Assembly (NCBI GenBank): GCA_050261415.1
Contig: JBLNDG010000171.1
Coordinates: forward strand, 1 to 11,678
Length of the DNA: 11,678 nt
Source: JBLNDG01 sp050261415
Lineage (GTDB): Bacteria > Bacillota > Clostridia > Lutisporales > Lutisporaceae
Direction of reading: 5' to 3'
Below, piece after piece: positions 1 to 6,457 of the stretch. Position 1 is the stretch's first letter. Every line of letters begins with the position of its first letter. The notes under the pieces are model-generated. The model was given only the letters and a program-made list of their open reading frames with translations. It was not told the DNA's origin and made no database searches. The translations under genes were made by a program, and so were the position numbers.

Positions 1-65
1 AGAAGATGACCATCCTTTTTGAGTATTTTTTTCGCAATTAATATTTTAACAGGATGCCATCTTCT
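1..65 (+). terminator. Stem-loop at left edge, possible terminator
   Basis: Bases 1-16 pair with 51-65: an 8-bp outer stem (AGAAGATG with CATCTTCT) and a 6-bp inner stem (CATCCT with AGGATG), with a small internal bulge and a loop of about 34 bases. A short T-rich tail (TTTTCT) follows on the plus strand. It could end a plus-strand gene that lies left of the window, or serve the minus-strand LysR gene whose stop is at 137. The long loop and the window edge make the assignment uncertain; it could also be a terminal inverted repeat. Confidence 0.4.
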
Positions 66-136
66 TTTCTATTAAATTGGTTGCTTTTCCCACTAAAACC
101 CTACTGTAACTTTACGCTATGTTTGTAGCAAACCAG

Positions 137-1024
137 CTAATTACCTGCCGCACCGATTCCCTGACACAATTCGATCAGATACTGCATTACAGGTGTAATG
201 AATTTGTTCTTATGATAAACTATACTGAAATGCCTTCCGAACCTTAGCCCATTGATTTTTACCAAACTCAACTTTTCACTTCGCAGCTCATTTTTTACAG
301 ACATTCGTGAAATGACAGATATTCCAAGTCCGGCAGCCACAGAATTTTTTATTGTTTCTGAATTATTATAGACTCCGCTAATGCTCCAGTTTATATTATT
401 TGACACCATCACAGATTCAAAAAGCTCTCTTGTGCCGCTTCCTTCCTCTCTGACGAAAAACTCCTGTCCGGCAAGCTCATGCATTTCGACCCAATCCCGT
501 TTTGCCCATTCATGGTCAGTGCTGCATATCAGTACAAGTTCATCCTCCATAAAAGGCTCTGCAACTAAATCCTTTGAGTGCACCGTCCCTTCAACTAGCC
601 CCAGATCCGCTTGGTCTAAGAGGAGCATTTGCTCAATAACCTTTGTATTGTCTACAGTAGGAATTATCTTGACACCCGAATGCTGACCGAGAAATTTTTT
701 GATGATTTCGCTCAGTATGCACGTACCCACAGTAACACTTGCCCCAACCCTTATTGTGCCGTTGTTTCCCACTTCTTTCATTTCATTTTCAGCTTCCCTG
801 TACAAGTGAATAATATGATGGGCATATGTGAGCATCCTTTTTCCCGCTTCAGTAATATATAGCTTTCGCCCCAGCCGTTCAAACAGTCTTATATTATAGT
901 ATCTTTCAAGCTCTGAAACAGCCTGGCTTACGGAAGGTTGAGACATGTAGAGTCTTTCGGCGGCTGCAGTCATGCTTCCCGTATCACAAACGCAAACAAA
1001 AACAACCAAGTGCCTTAAAGTCAT
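137..1024 (-). CDS. LysR-family transcriptional regulator (CysL/YeiE-like)
   Basis: This is a 295-residue LysR-type regulator, the normal length for the family. The N-terminal winged helix-turn-helix lies at about residues 2-60, with the typical pattern GSMTAAAERLYMSQPSVSQAV followed by LE..Y...LFER..R...T.AG. A linker helix follows to about residue 85, then a periplasmic-binding-protein-like effector domain at about 90-285. The start is ATG at 1024, because GAGGAG (1032-1037) sits 7 bases upstream. A GTG at 1039 overlaps this ribosome site and would only add five residues. The gene is divergent from a yeiH homologue, an arrangement well known for CysL/YeiE-type regulators, so control of that membrane protein is a reasonable inference. 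The effector is unknown. Confidence 0.93.
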   Translation of the reverse strand: MTLRHLVVFVCVCDTGSMTAAAERLYMSQPSVSQAVSELERYYNIRLFERLGRKLYITEAGKRMLTYAHHIIHLYREAENEMKEVGNNGTIRVGASVTVGTCILSEIIKKFLGQHSGVKIIPTVDNTKVIEQMLLLDQADLGLVEGTVHSKDLVAEPFMEDELVLICSTDHEWAKRDWVEMHELAGQEFFVREEGSGTRELFESVMVSNNINWSISGVYNNSETIKNSVAAGLGISVISRMSVKNELRSEKLSLVKINGLRFGRHFSIVYHKNKFITPVMQYLIELCQGIGAAGN

Positions 1025-1053
1025 ATTGCTTCTCCTCACATATTATATAGGTA

Positions 1054-1082
1054 TTTACTTATGTATCTTATAAAATTATATT
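1054..1082 (+). promoter_or_regulatory. Possible promoter for the yeiH homologue
   Basis: TTTACT (1054-1059) and TATATT (1077-1082) with a 17-base spacer face the yeiH-like gene and overlap the opposite-facing regulator promoter. Each hexamer is imperfect, and activation by the LysR protein would be expected to compensate. Weak call in very AT-rich DNA. Confidence 0.3.
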
Positions 1083-1103
1083 ATTTCACAAATGCTAACT
1101 CAA
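1075..1103 (-). promoter_or_regulatory. Sigma-A type promoter for the LysR gene
   Basis: Read on the minus strand, TTGAGT (1103-1098) and a perfect TATAAT (1080-1075) are separated by exactly 17 bases. The predicted start of transcription is about 45 bases upstream of the ATG at 1024. Confidence 0.6.
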
Positions 1104-1109
1104 GTGTTA
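1096..1109. promoter_or_regulatory. Candidate LysR operator, TAAC-N6-GTTA
   Basis: An interrupted dyad, TAAC then six bases then GTTA, lies between the divergent genes and covers the -35 element of the regulator's own promoter. LysR proteins commonly bind T-N11/12-A dyads and repress their own gene from such positions. Assignment is by position and symmetry only. Confidence 0.4.
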
Positions 1110-1143
1110 ATCTTTATATATGTCACTTTTGGGGGAGGATTAT

Positions 1144-2139
1144 ATGAAAAAATCAACCATTATCTATGAAAATGTACCCGGAATTCTACTTGCATTTGTA
1201 TTAGCAGTCCCTGCATGGTTTTTGGGAAAATACATTCCGGTAGTGGGTGGTCCGGTATTCGGAATAATTTTGGGCATGGCCGCCGCCTTTTGGAAAAGGC
1301 CTGAAGCTTTCAACAGCGGCATAAAATATACGTCAAAGAAGCTTTTGCAGGCAGCGATCATACTGCTGGGTTTTGAAATGAACCTTTATAATGTGTTCAA
1401 GGTTGGACGCCAGTCTCTGTTCCTTATGCTGTTTACCCTAAGCGCTGCTTTTCTTACAGCATGGCTGGCAGGACGCGTGTTGAGGGTTGAAGGAAATATC
1501 CGCACATTAATTGGCGTAGGTACAGCTATTTGCGGAGGATCGGCAATTGCCGCAACTGCACCGGTTATAGATGCCGATGACAAGGAAGTTGCCTATTCCA
1601 TATCCACAATTTTTCTGTTCAATATTGCCGCAGTATTCATTTTCCCTCTGGCAGGCCATTTGTTGGGTATGAATGATACCGGCTTCGGGATGTGGGCAGG
1701 CACAGCAATAAACGATACTTCATCGGTAGTTGCAGCGGCATATTCTTACAGTGACGCTTCAGGCAGCCTTGCAACCATAGTAAAGCTGACACGGACACTG
1801 ATGATTGTACCCATAGCCCTTGTACTCGCACTATATACTTCCAAAAAAAATTCAAAGAGCAGGAATTTTAGCTTTTCCAAAGTGTTTCCATGGTTTGTAT
1901 TGGGCTTTATTGCAGCCTCAGTTTTAAAAACAGCAGCAATAATACCCGTCTCCCTCAGCACACTGCTTGCCCAAGGCGGAAAATTTCTCATAATAATGGC
2001 AATGGCTGCTATAGGACTTAACACACATATTAAGCAGATGATAAGCAATGGGATAAAACCCATTTTACTCGGCATGTCCTGCTGGGCTGCAGTTGCGATT
2101 ACATCGCTTGCCGTGCAGCATATTCTAGGTTTATGGTAG
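1144..2139 (+). CDS. YeiH/UPF0324 family membrane protein (putative anion exporter)
   Basis: This 331-residue integral membrane protein matches the YeiH/UPF0324 family in length and motifs. It has about ten hydrophobic segments, the conserved stretch CGGSAIAATAPVI near residue 130, and WAGTAINDTSSVVAAAY at about 182-198. The family is widely annotated as putative sulfate exporter, but the substrate is not firmly established. The start is ATG at 1144, with GGGGGAGG (1131-1138) five bases upstream; an ATG at 1120 has no such site and would be read through the ribosome site. The gene is divergent from a LysR regulator, the usual context of yeiH. No clear terminator is seen between its TAG and the next start at 2220. 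Confidence 0.92.
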   Translation: MKKSTIIYENVPGILLAFVLAVPAWFLGKYIPVVGGPVFGIILGMAAAFWKRPEAFNSGIKYTSKKLLQAAIILLGFEMNLYNVFKVGRQSLFLMLFTLSAAFLTAWLAGRVLRVEGNIRTLIGVGTAICGGSAIAATAPVIDADDKEVAYSISTIFLFNIAAVFIFPLAGHLLGMNDTGFGMWAGTAINDTSSVVAAAYSYSDASGSLATIVKLTRTLMIVPIALVLALYTSKKNSKSRNFSFSKVFPWFVLGFIAASVLKTAAIIPVSLSTLLAQGGKFLIIMAMAAIGLNTHIKQMISNGIKPILLGMSCWAAVAITSLAVQHILGLW

Positions 2140-2219
2140 CAATCAGCTACTATTTTGTCATGGGATCTCTGTTATACTGCATAGATTATATGTAGATAGA
2201 TATACAGGGAGGTCGTTTC

Positions 2220-3352
2220 ATGCTTATTCATGTGGTAAAGTCCCGCGAGACCCTATGGCAAATAGCAGCTTTTTATAAAGTCCCTATCGCAAATATTATA
2301 GAAGTGAATCAGCTGCCCGACCCAAACCGGCTGCTGATCGGTCAAGCCTTGGTTATTCCTACAGAAGATGCCTATTATAACGTGAAGGTCGGGGACACAT
2401 TATGAAAAATCGCTCAGGCTCATGGCGTCAGCATACAGACTATAGTATAGGCAAATCGGATTGCTAATCCAGCCAGTATTTATCCGGGTCTTACTTTATA
2501 TATACCTGCAGAGCGGTACCGGGTTAAACCTGGGGATACGTTGATCCGCATAGCACGTAGATATGGTGTCGAACTTCAGAGCTTGATTAAAGTAAATAAT
2601 GTTAGAAACCCAAACCTAGTATATCCGGGGACGGTGCTGGTTATCCCCCGCAAGGCCAGACCAGTTGCTGAAGTCAACGGATATATATACATATGGAGAA
2701 GCAGCTGTACCAATCGTGGAAGAAGACGGCATACACCTGACTTATTTATGCCCTTTTGCATACAGAATCCGTGAGGACGGCAGTCTTCAGCCAATAGACG
2801 ATGTTCCGGCAATTAGTGCAGCCAAATCGGAAAATGCTGCTCCAATGTTGTATACAGCCCATGACTATGAAGCACACGGAAGAACCCTTGATTTTGTTGT
2901 GTTAATGACCTATGAATGGGGTTGGCGCTTCGGTCCGCCTCAGGCAATTTCCCCATTGAACCAAATCAAAAGGGTTCTTGACTATGCTGTTTCTGTTATC
3001 CCAAGAGAAAAAATCTTTTTTGGGTTTCAGCTATGCAAGGGATTGGCTGCTTCCTTATGTAAAAGGGCAGGAGGCCGAAACCTTCAGTATGCAGGAAGCG
3101 GTACAGCGGGCAACCGACTATAATGCAGCAATCCAGTATGACACAGTAAGCGAAACTCCTTTCTATCGATACACTGACAACCAGGAAAAAATGCATGAGG
3201 TTTGGTTTGAGGATGCACGCAACGCGCAAGCGAAATTTGACACTGTAAAGGATTATAATCTGAGAGGAGTAAGCTATTGGGCTTTGGGCTACCCATTCCC
3301 CCAGAACTGGGCTTTGCTTGAGGATAATTTTACTATAATGAAAACAACTTGA
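2220..3352 (+). pseudogene. Decayed YaaH-like LysM/GH18 spore peptidoglycan hydrolase
   Basis: The remains read as three LysM repeats followed by a GH18 domain of the YaaH/SleL type, enzymes of the spore cortex and germination. LysM1 (2220-2370) is intact. LysM2 has TGA at 2403-2405 where Trp is expected (GDTL-W-KIA) and TAG at 2448-2450. LysM3 spans about 2511-2655. The frame then shifts in the TA tract at 2681-2689, within the VNGY segment that opens the GH18 domain. At about 2850 the sequence jumps from the APML strand straight to the HDYEAHG segment, so roughly 100 residues carrying the DxDFE catalytic motif are missing. A second frameshift at 3008-3021 fits one extra T in a T-run. The C-terminal part (MTYEWGW, VWFEDAR, FPQNW) is well preserved. 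AGGGAGG at 2206-2212 precedes the ATG. With five lesions this is a pseudogene, not a sequencing error. Confidence 0.9.
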
Positions 3353-3362
3353 TACAAATAAT

Positions 3363-3410
3363 CAAATGGCATATATCCCGAAGCATATGCCCTGTTATAC
3401 ATACCATTTG
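3363..3410. repeat. Intergenic stem-loop downstream of the pseudogene
   Basis: CAAATGG (3363-3369) pairs with CCATTTG (3404-3410), and the pairing extends inward with G-U pairs. A competing dyad, GGCATAT (3368-3374) with ATATGCC (3385-3391), lies inside. It has no T-tract, so it is not a clear terminator. Confidence 0.4.
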
Positions 3411-3435
3411 CTTCTATAGTTACTTATGTAACGAA

Positions 3436-3505
3436 AGCAGCCATGCTATAGCTAGGCATCTTATAGAAAGATTTCTATACCAATGCCTAGCTATACATGG
3501 CTGCT
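3436..3505. terminator. Long near-perfect inverted repeat between convergent genes, possible bidirectional terminator
   Basis: The arms are 3436-3459 and 3483-3505: 23 base pairs with a single unpaired base (G/C at position 11 of the left arm). The 23-base loop itself contains an 8-bp dyad (TATAGAAA at 3462-3469, TTTCTATA at 3472-3479). The whole folds into one long hairpin of about 70 bases. It sits between a plus-strand pseudogene and the minus-strand YbjQ gene, where a bidirectional terminator is expected, but the following T content is only moderate on either strand. A small palindromic mobile repeat is an alternative. Confidence 0.55.
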
Positions 3506-3533
3506 CCTATTTTACTCTATAAGCTGTCCTTGC

Positions 3534-3854
3534 TTATTCAACTACCACTGCTGTGCCTGATGCAGTAACCATTAGCATATTGTTGCCCTGCCCCAGGACC
3601 TCATAATCCACATCAACGGCTACTACAGCGTTTGCTCCCATACCAGCGGCTCTCTTCGTCATCTCTTCTATCGCATTTTCTCTGGCTTCTATAAGTTCAC
3701 CTTCATAGGAGCCTGATCTCCCGCCGAAGAAATTGGTGAGGCCTGCCGCAAAGTCCTTTATAAAATCTACTCCTGATATTACTTCGCCAAAAACTATGCC
3801 TTTATACTCCACAATCCTTTTACCTTCTACAGACGGTGTTGTGGTAACCAGCAT
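3534..3854 (-). CDS. YbjQ/UPF0145 family protein
   Basis: This 106-residue cytosolic protein matches the YbjQ/UPF0145 (heavy-metal-binding domain) family over its full length. Visible hallmarks are an N-terminal strand MLVTTTPSVEGK, then YKGIVFGEVISG, an R..SYEGEL.EAR..A...M helix, and GANAVVAVDVDYE near residue 75-90. The family forms ring-shaped oligomers; a role in metal binding has been proposed but its function is not established. The start is ATG at 3854 with AAGGAGGT (3861-3868) six bases upstream. It lies 75 bases downstream of the AbrB-like gene on the same strand and has a plausible promoter of its own. Confidence 0.9.
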   Translation of the reverse strand: MLVTTTPSVEGKRIVEYKGIVFGEVISGVDFIKDFAAGLTNFFGGRSGSYEGELIEARENAIEEMTKRAAGMGANAVVAVDVDYEVLGQGNNMLMVTASGTAVVVE

Positions 3855-3893
3855 ATAATTACCTCCTTATTCAATTCAAGGTTCCACTATAAT

Positions 3894-3922
3894 ATTATAT
3901 ATGAAACACCTGATTCTATTAA
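3894..3922 (-). promoter_or_regulatory. Possible promoter for the YbjQ gene
   Basis: On the minus strand, TTAATA (3922-3917) and a perfect TATAAT (3899-3894) are spaced by 17 bases, about 40 bases before the ATG at 3854. The -35 element is weak and the DNA is AT-rich, so read-through from the AbrB-like gene is equally possible. Confidence 0.4.
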
Positions 3923-3929
3923 TCATTTT

Positions 3930-4181
3930 TTATTCTGCAACGAGACTTTTTAAGCTATCCATACAATCCCGGCAGACATTTTTTCCCTTATATTCTCTCA
4001 CACCTTCTGCACATCCACAAAACAAGCAAACCGGTACGCATTTTTTAAGTACTATACTCTCTTCGTCTATGAGTATTTCCAGAGGATCCCCAATCTTTAC
4101 GCTGCATAGATTCAGAAGCATATCGGGTATTTCTACCCTACCCGCATTATCGACTGGTTTTATGACACTTAGTGATTTCAT
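3930..4181 (-). CDS. AbrB/SpoVT-type transcriptional regulator with C-terminal zinc ribbon
   Basis: This is an 83-residue protein. Residues 1-48 are a swapped-hairpin AbrB domain (MKSLSVIKPVDNAGRVEIP through the LEI.IDEESIVLKK strand). Residues 52-73 hold a CxxC...CxxC zinc ribbon (C52, C55, C70, C73), an arrangement typical of clostridial AbrB homologues in place of the Bacillus AbrB C-terminal domain. The start is ATG at 4181, because a strong promoter lies just upstream (4224-4252) and longer alternatives begin upstream of it. The ribosome site is modest (GGGGGG about ten bases away). Oddity: aligned to Bacillus AbrB, only R15 of the four DNA-contact arginines (R8, R15, R23, R24) is kept; the others read K, L and N. 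DNA binding may be altered. Confidence 0.88.
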   Translation of the reverse strand: MKSLSVIKPVDNAGRVEIPDMLLNLCSVKIGDPLEILIDEESIVLKKCVPVCLFCGCAEGVREYKGKNVCRDCMDSLKSLVAE

Positions 4182-4223
4182 ACAGTTAACGCCCCCCAAA
4201 ACATACTTATTGCCCCTGTAAAC

Positions 4224-4252
4224 ATAATATATTTTATAAGATATCGTGTCAA
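4224..4252 (-). promoter_or_regulatory. Strong sigma-A promoter for the AbrB-like gene
   Basis: On the minus strand, a perfect TTGACA (4252-4247) and TATTAT (4229-4224) are separated by 17 bases. Transcription would start near 4217, leaving a leader of about 36 bases to the ATG at 4181. This is the best promoter match in the window. Confidence 0.8.
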
Positions 4253-4292
4253 TTTTTGTTATATAAACCACCAATATTAGTATATATATAGC

Positions 4293-4332
4293 AAAAAAAA
4301 AGAATAAGTGGAGATTTATATGACCTCCACCT
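4293..4332 (-). terminator. Rho-independent terminator after the 162-residue gene
   Basis: Read on the minus strand, AGGTGGAG (4332-4325) pairs with CTCCACTT (4313-4306) across an 11-base loop, with one G-U pair. After four bases there is a run of nine T plus a nearby C. It ends the transporter / 162-residue unit and separates it from the AbrB promoter. Confidence 0.75.
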
Positions 4333-4376
4333 ATTTTTCATCTTAAGCCGTTCAATATGATAAATATACCTGTCTA

Positions 4377-4865
4377 TTATACTAGCGGAAGATGATCAGG
4401 CTCCTTCTCAAAGAACACTCTTTCTGAAATTTTCTGCGTTTCCTTTATCTCGTTTTGAATTTCTTTGATCTTCCCCATTATAATCTCAGCCTTTATAGGT
4501 GGTACCTTATAATATAGGAACAAATCCTCAAAGGCCTTTATTGTCATGTTAAGCTCCTTATTAATACCGATAAAAGTATCAATGCATTTGCTCTTTACAG
4601 CATTTCTAAACTGTCTGATATCAATACCTATAATTTCAACAACGTCAGCCTCATTTTCAAACTCCCTCATAGGAAGGGGATATGGCTTTATACGTTCCAG
4701 GAAATACTTGCCCTTCGTGTTAATGTTATACACATATTCAACACTTACATTGTCAACTTTAAACTTGACATAACACGCTTTACCGTTGATCTGTTCCACC
4801 TTGGCACCCATTTGCACAAGTTTCATTTCATGCTCGCTGGCCTCGGCTTCAATATACTTTTTCAC
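4377..4865 (-). CDS. Unrecognised 162-residue cytosolic protein
   Basis: I do not recognise a family. The protein has no signal peptide or membrane segment. The first half (about 1-65) alternates short hydrophobic and charged strands, with YVKFKVDNVSVEYVY suggesting a small beta sheet. The middle is helical, and the last third (about 118-155) is charged and likely a helical coil (KAEIIMGKIKEIQNEIKETQK). The start is GTG at 4865 with AAGGAAGGA about five bases upstream. It begins 29 bases after the stop of the transporter gene and is followed by a terminator, so the two probably share a transcript. A function linked to the transporter is inference from position only. Confidence 0.8.
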   Translation of the reverse strand: MKKYIEAEASEHEMKLVQMGAKVEQINGKACYVKFKVDNVSVEYVYNINTKGKYFLERIKPYPLPMREFENEADVVEIIGIDIRQFRNAVKSKCIDTFIGINKELNMTIKAFEDLFLYYKVPPIKAEIIMGKIKEIQNEIKETQKISERVFFEKEPDHLPLV

Positions 4866-4894
4866 GATAATCCTTCCTTTCGATCAATGAGTCC

Positions 4895-6169
4895 CTACAT
4901 ATAGAATACAATCAGATATATAGCTGATAGTATAATGGATATAAGCATTAGAGGGAATCCAACCTTCATGTAGTCAAAAAACTTCAGTTTATGTCCGTGC
5001 TTTTCCAGCATGCCACCTGCTATAACATTTGCAGACGCTCCAATTATTGTACCGTTTCCACCCAGACATGCTCCAAGGGACAACGCCCACCATAATGGAG
5101 CAGCCTGTATCCCGGACAACACCTCAATGCTTTTAATCAGCGGAATCATTGTAGCAACAAAGGGTATGTTATCAAGGAATGCGGACAGTAATGCCGACAT
5201 CCATAAGATCAACATTGTTGTAATCATAAGGTTTCCATTTGTCAAACCCATGACCTTTTTTGCCAGGCTATCAATCAAACCGACCTCTACTAATGCGCCA
5301 ACCAGTACAAATAGTCCAATAAAGAAGAAAATTGTCGTCCATTCAATTTCCATTAGAACATCTTCCGGTTCCAAGCCGCTTATTAAAAGCAGTACAACAG
5401 CACCAAATAATGCTATTGTTGCTGATTCGAGGTGCAAGGCTGAATGCAATGTAAATCCTATAATTGTAATTATCAGAACGATCAAGCTCTTCACCAGAAG
5501 ATTTTTATCCTGTATGGCTTTACTTTCATCAAACCGGAGTACCTTCCTTTTGTCCTCTTCCTTTACAAGCATCCTTTTTCTGTATACAAGAACCAGCAGA
5601 AAAACTGTAACAGCAAAAATGACAAGGGTTATCGGGGTAAGGTTGAATAAGAAATCTACAAAACTATACTGTGTGGCTCCCCCAATCATAATATTCGGCG
5701 GATCCCCTATTAACGTAGCAGTTCCTCCGATATTGGCCGCAAAGATCTCTGTAAAAAGGAATGGTGTCGGATCGATTTTTAATGTATCGGTTATTACCAG
5801 GGTTACCGGGGCAATCAGGAGTATTGTTGTAACATTATCAAGTAATGCTGATGCAATTGCTGTTGCTGCGGCAAACAGCACCAGGATTTTCCACGGCTCA
5901 CCCTTAGCTTGTTTAGCTGCTTTAATAGCCACATATTGAAAGAAACCAGTGCGCTTTAATATAAGAACTATAATCATCATTCCGATTAATAAACCGATTG
6001 TATTAAAATCAATATTGGCGACTGCATGCTCCTGTGATACTACCTGAAATGCAATCATAAGCAGCGCTCCCAAAAGCGCTACAATCATTCTGTTGATTTT
6101 TTCATAAATAATTGCACAATAGGTAAGTGCAAAAATAATTATTGCAATTAGTAAATGATTTTGCAGCAT
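4895..6169 (-). CDS. ArsB/NhaD-type ion transporter (IT superfamily permease)
   Basis: This is a 424-residue integral membrane protein with about eleven hydrophobic segments and the length usual for ArsB/NhaD/SLC13-like permeases. The two halves repeat the same motif pair: LLDN (109-112) then GGTATLIGDPPN (148-159), and FLDN (331-334) then GGNGTIIGASAN (370-381). The distance between the pair is identical in both halves, as expected for the inverted-repeat fold of this superfamily. Members move anions such as arsenite or dicarboxylates, or exchange Na+ and H+; the substrate cannot be read from the sequence and no arsenic genes are adjacent. A TAA immediately precedes the ATG, fixing the upstream limit; GGAG lies about 12 bases upstream, a rather long spacing. 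It shares an operon with the 162-residue gene. Confidence 0.9.
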   Translation of the reverse strand: MLQNHLLIAIIIFALTYCAIIYEKINRMIVALLGALLMIAFQVVSQEHAVANIDFNTIGLLIGMMIIVLILKRTGFFQYVAIKAAKQAKGEPWKILVLFAAATAIASALLDNVTTILLIAPVTLVITDTLKIDPTPFLFTEIFAANIGGTATLIGDPPNIMIGGATQYSFVDFLFNLTPITLVIFAVTVFLLVLVYRKRMLVKEEDKRKVLRFDESKAIQDKNLLVKSLIVLIITIIGFTLHSALHLESATIALFGAVVLLLISGLEPEDVLMEIEWTTIFFFIGLFVLVGALVEVGLIDSLAKKVMGLTNGNLMITTMLILWMSALLSAFLDNIPFVATMIPLIKSIEVLSGIQAAPLWWALSLGACLGGNGTIIGASANVIAGGMLEKHGHKLKFFDYMKVGFPLMLISIILSAIYLIVFYM

Positions 6170-6206
6170 TTATTTTATCGACTCCTTCTTTAATTTTAAA
6201 TTCTTA

Positions 6207-6254
6207 CTACATATCCGGAATGTATGACGCGCCGGAACCAGTATATTTCAGCAT
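6207..6254 (-). other. Possible 15-residue leader ORF before the transporter
   Basis: An ATG at 6254, preceded by AAAGG eight bases upstream, opens a 15-codon ORF (MLKYTGSGASYIPDM) that ends at TAG 6207, 37 bases before the transporter ATG. It lies within the presumed 5' leader (promoter near 6374-6402). It could be a regulatory leader peptide, a gene remnant or chance; there is no comparative evidence. Confidence 0.2.
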
Positions 6255-6373
6255 ATTGGAAACCTTTAATATACTTATCCCCTCCCTCAGTATTTCAAAT
6301 TTTTTTTGTAAAATGCAGCTGTTGCAACCAATCTCCAAATCTGTATGGTAAATATGCTCATTTACAACAAAAT

Positions 6374-6402
6374 ATTATACAACTATTTGTATTCATTGTA
6401 TA
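6374..6402 (-). promoter_or_regulatory. Probable promoter of the transporter operon
   Basis: On the minus strand, TATACA (6402-6397) and a perfect TATAAT (6379-6374) lie 17 bases apart. The transcript would carry a leader of about 200 bases before the ATG at 6169. The 288-base gap 6170-6457 otherwise holds the 15-codon ORF, the palindrome at 6401-6412, and no further gene that I can support. Confidence 0.5.
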
Positions 6403-6412
6403 CAGCGCTGTA
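6401..6412. promoter_or_regulatory. Perfect 12-bp palindrome at the -35 element, candidate operator
   Basis: TACAGCGCTGTA is fully self-complementary and overlaps the -35 hexamer of the transporter promoter, a position where a dimeric repressor could act. It has no recognised consensus. Confidence 0.35.
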
Positions 6413-6457
6413 GGTTATATTATTAACAAAGTCAGATCAACAACACATACATAAGAA

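Noticed and set aside
2541..3123. Separate small genes within the YaaH-like region
   Set aside because: The pieces join into one LysM/GH18 protein when lesions are repaired; none has its own convincing start signal.
5010..5939. 309-residue plus-strand ORF opposite the transporter
   Set aside because: It is the antisense shadow of the transporter gene: low-complexity composition, no ribosome site and no family features.
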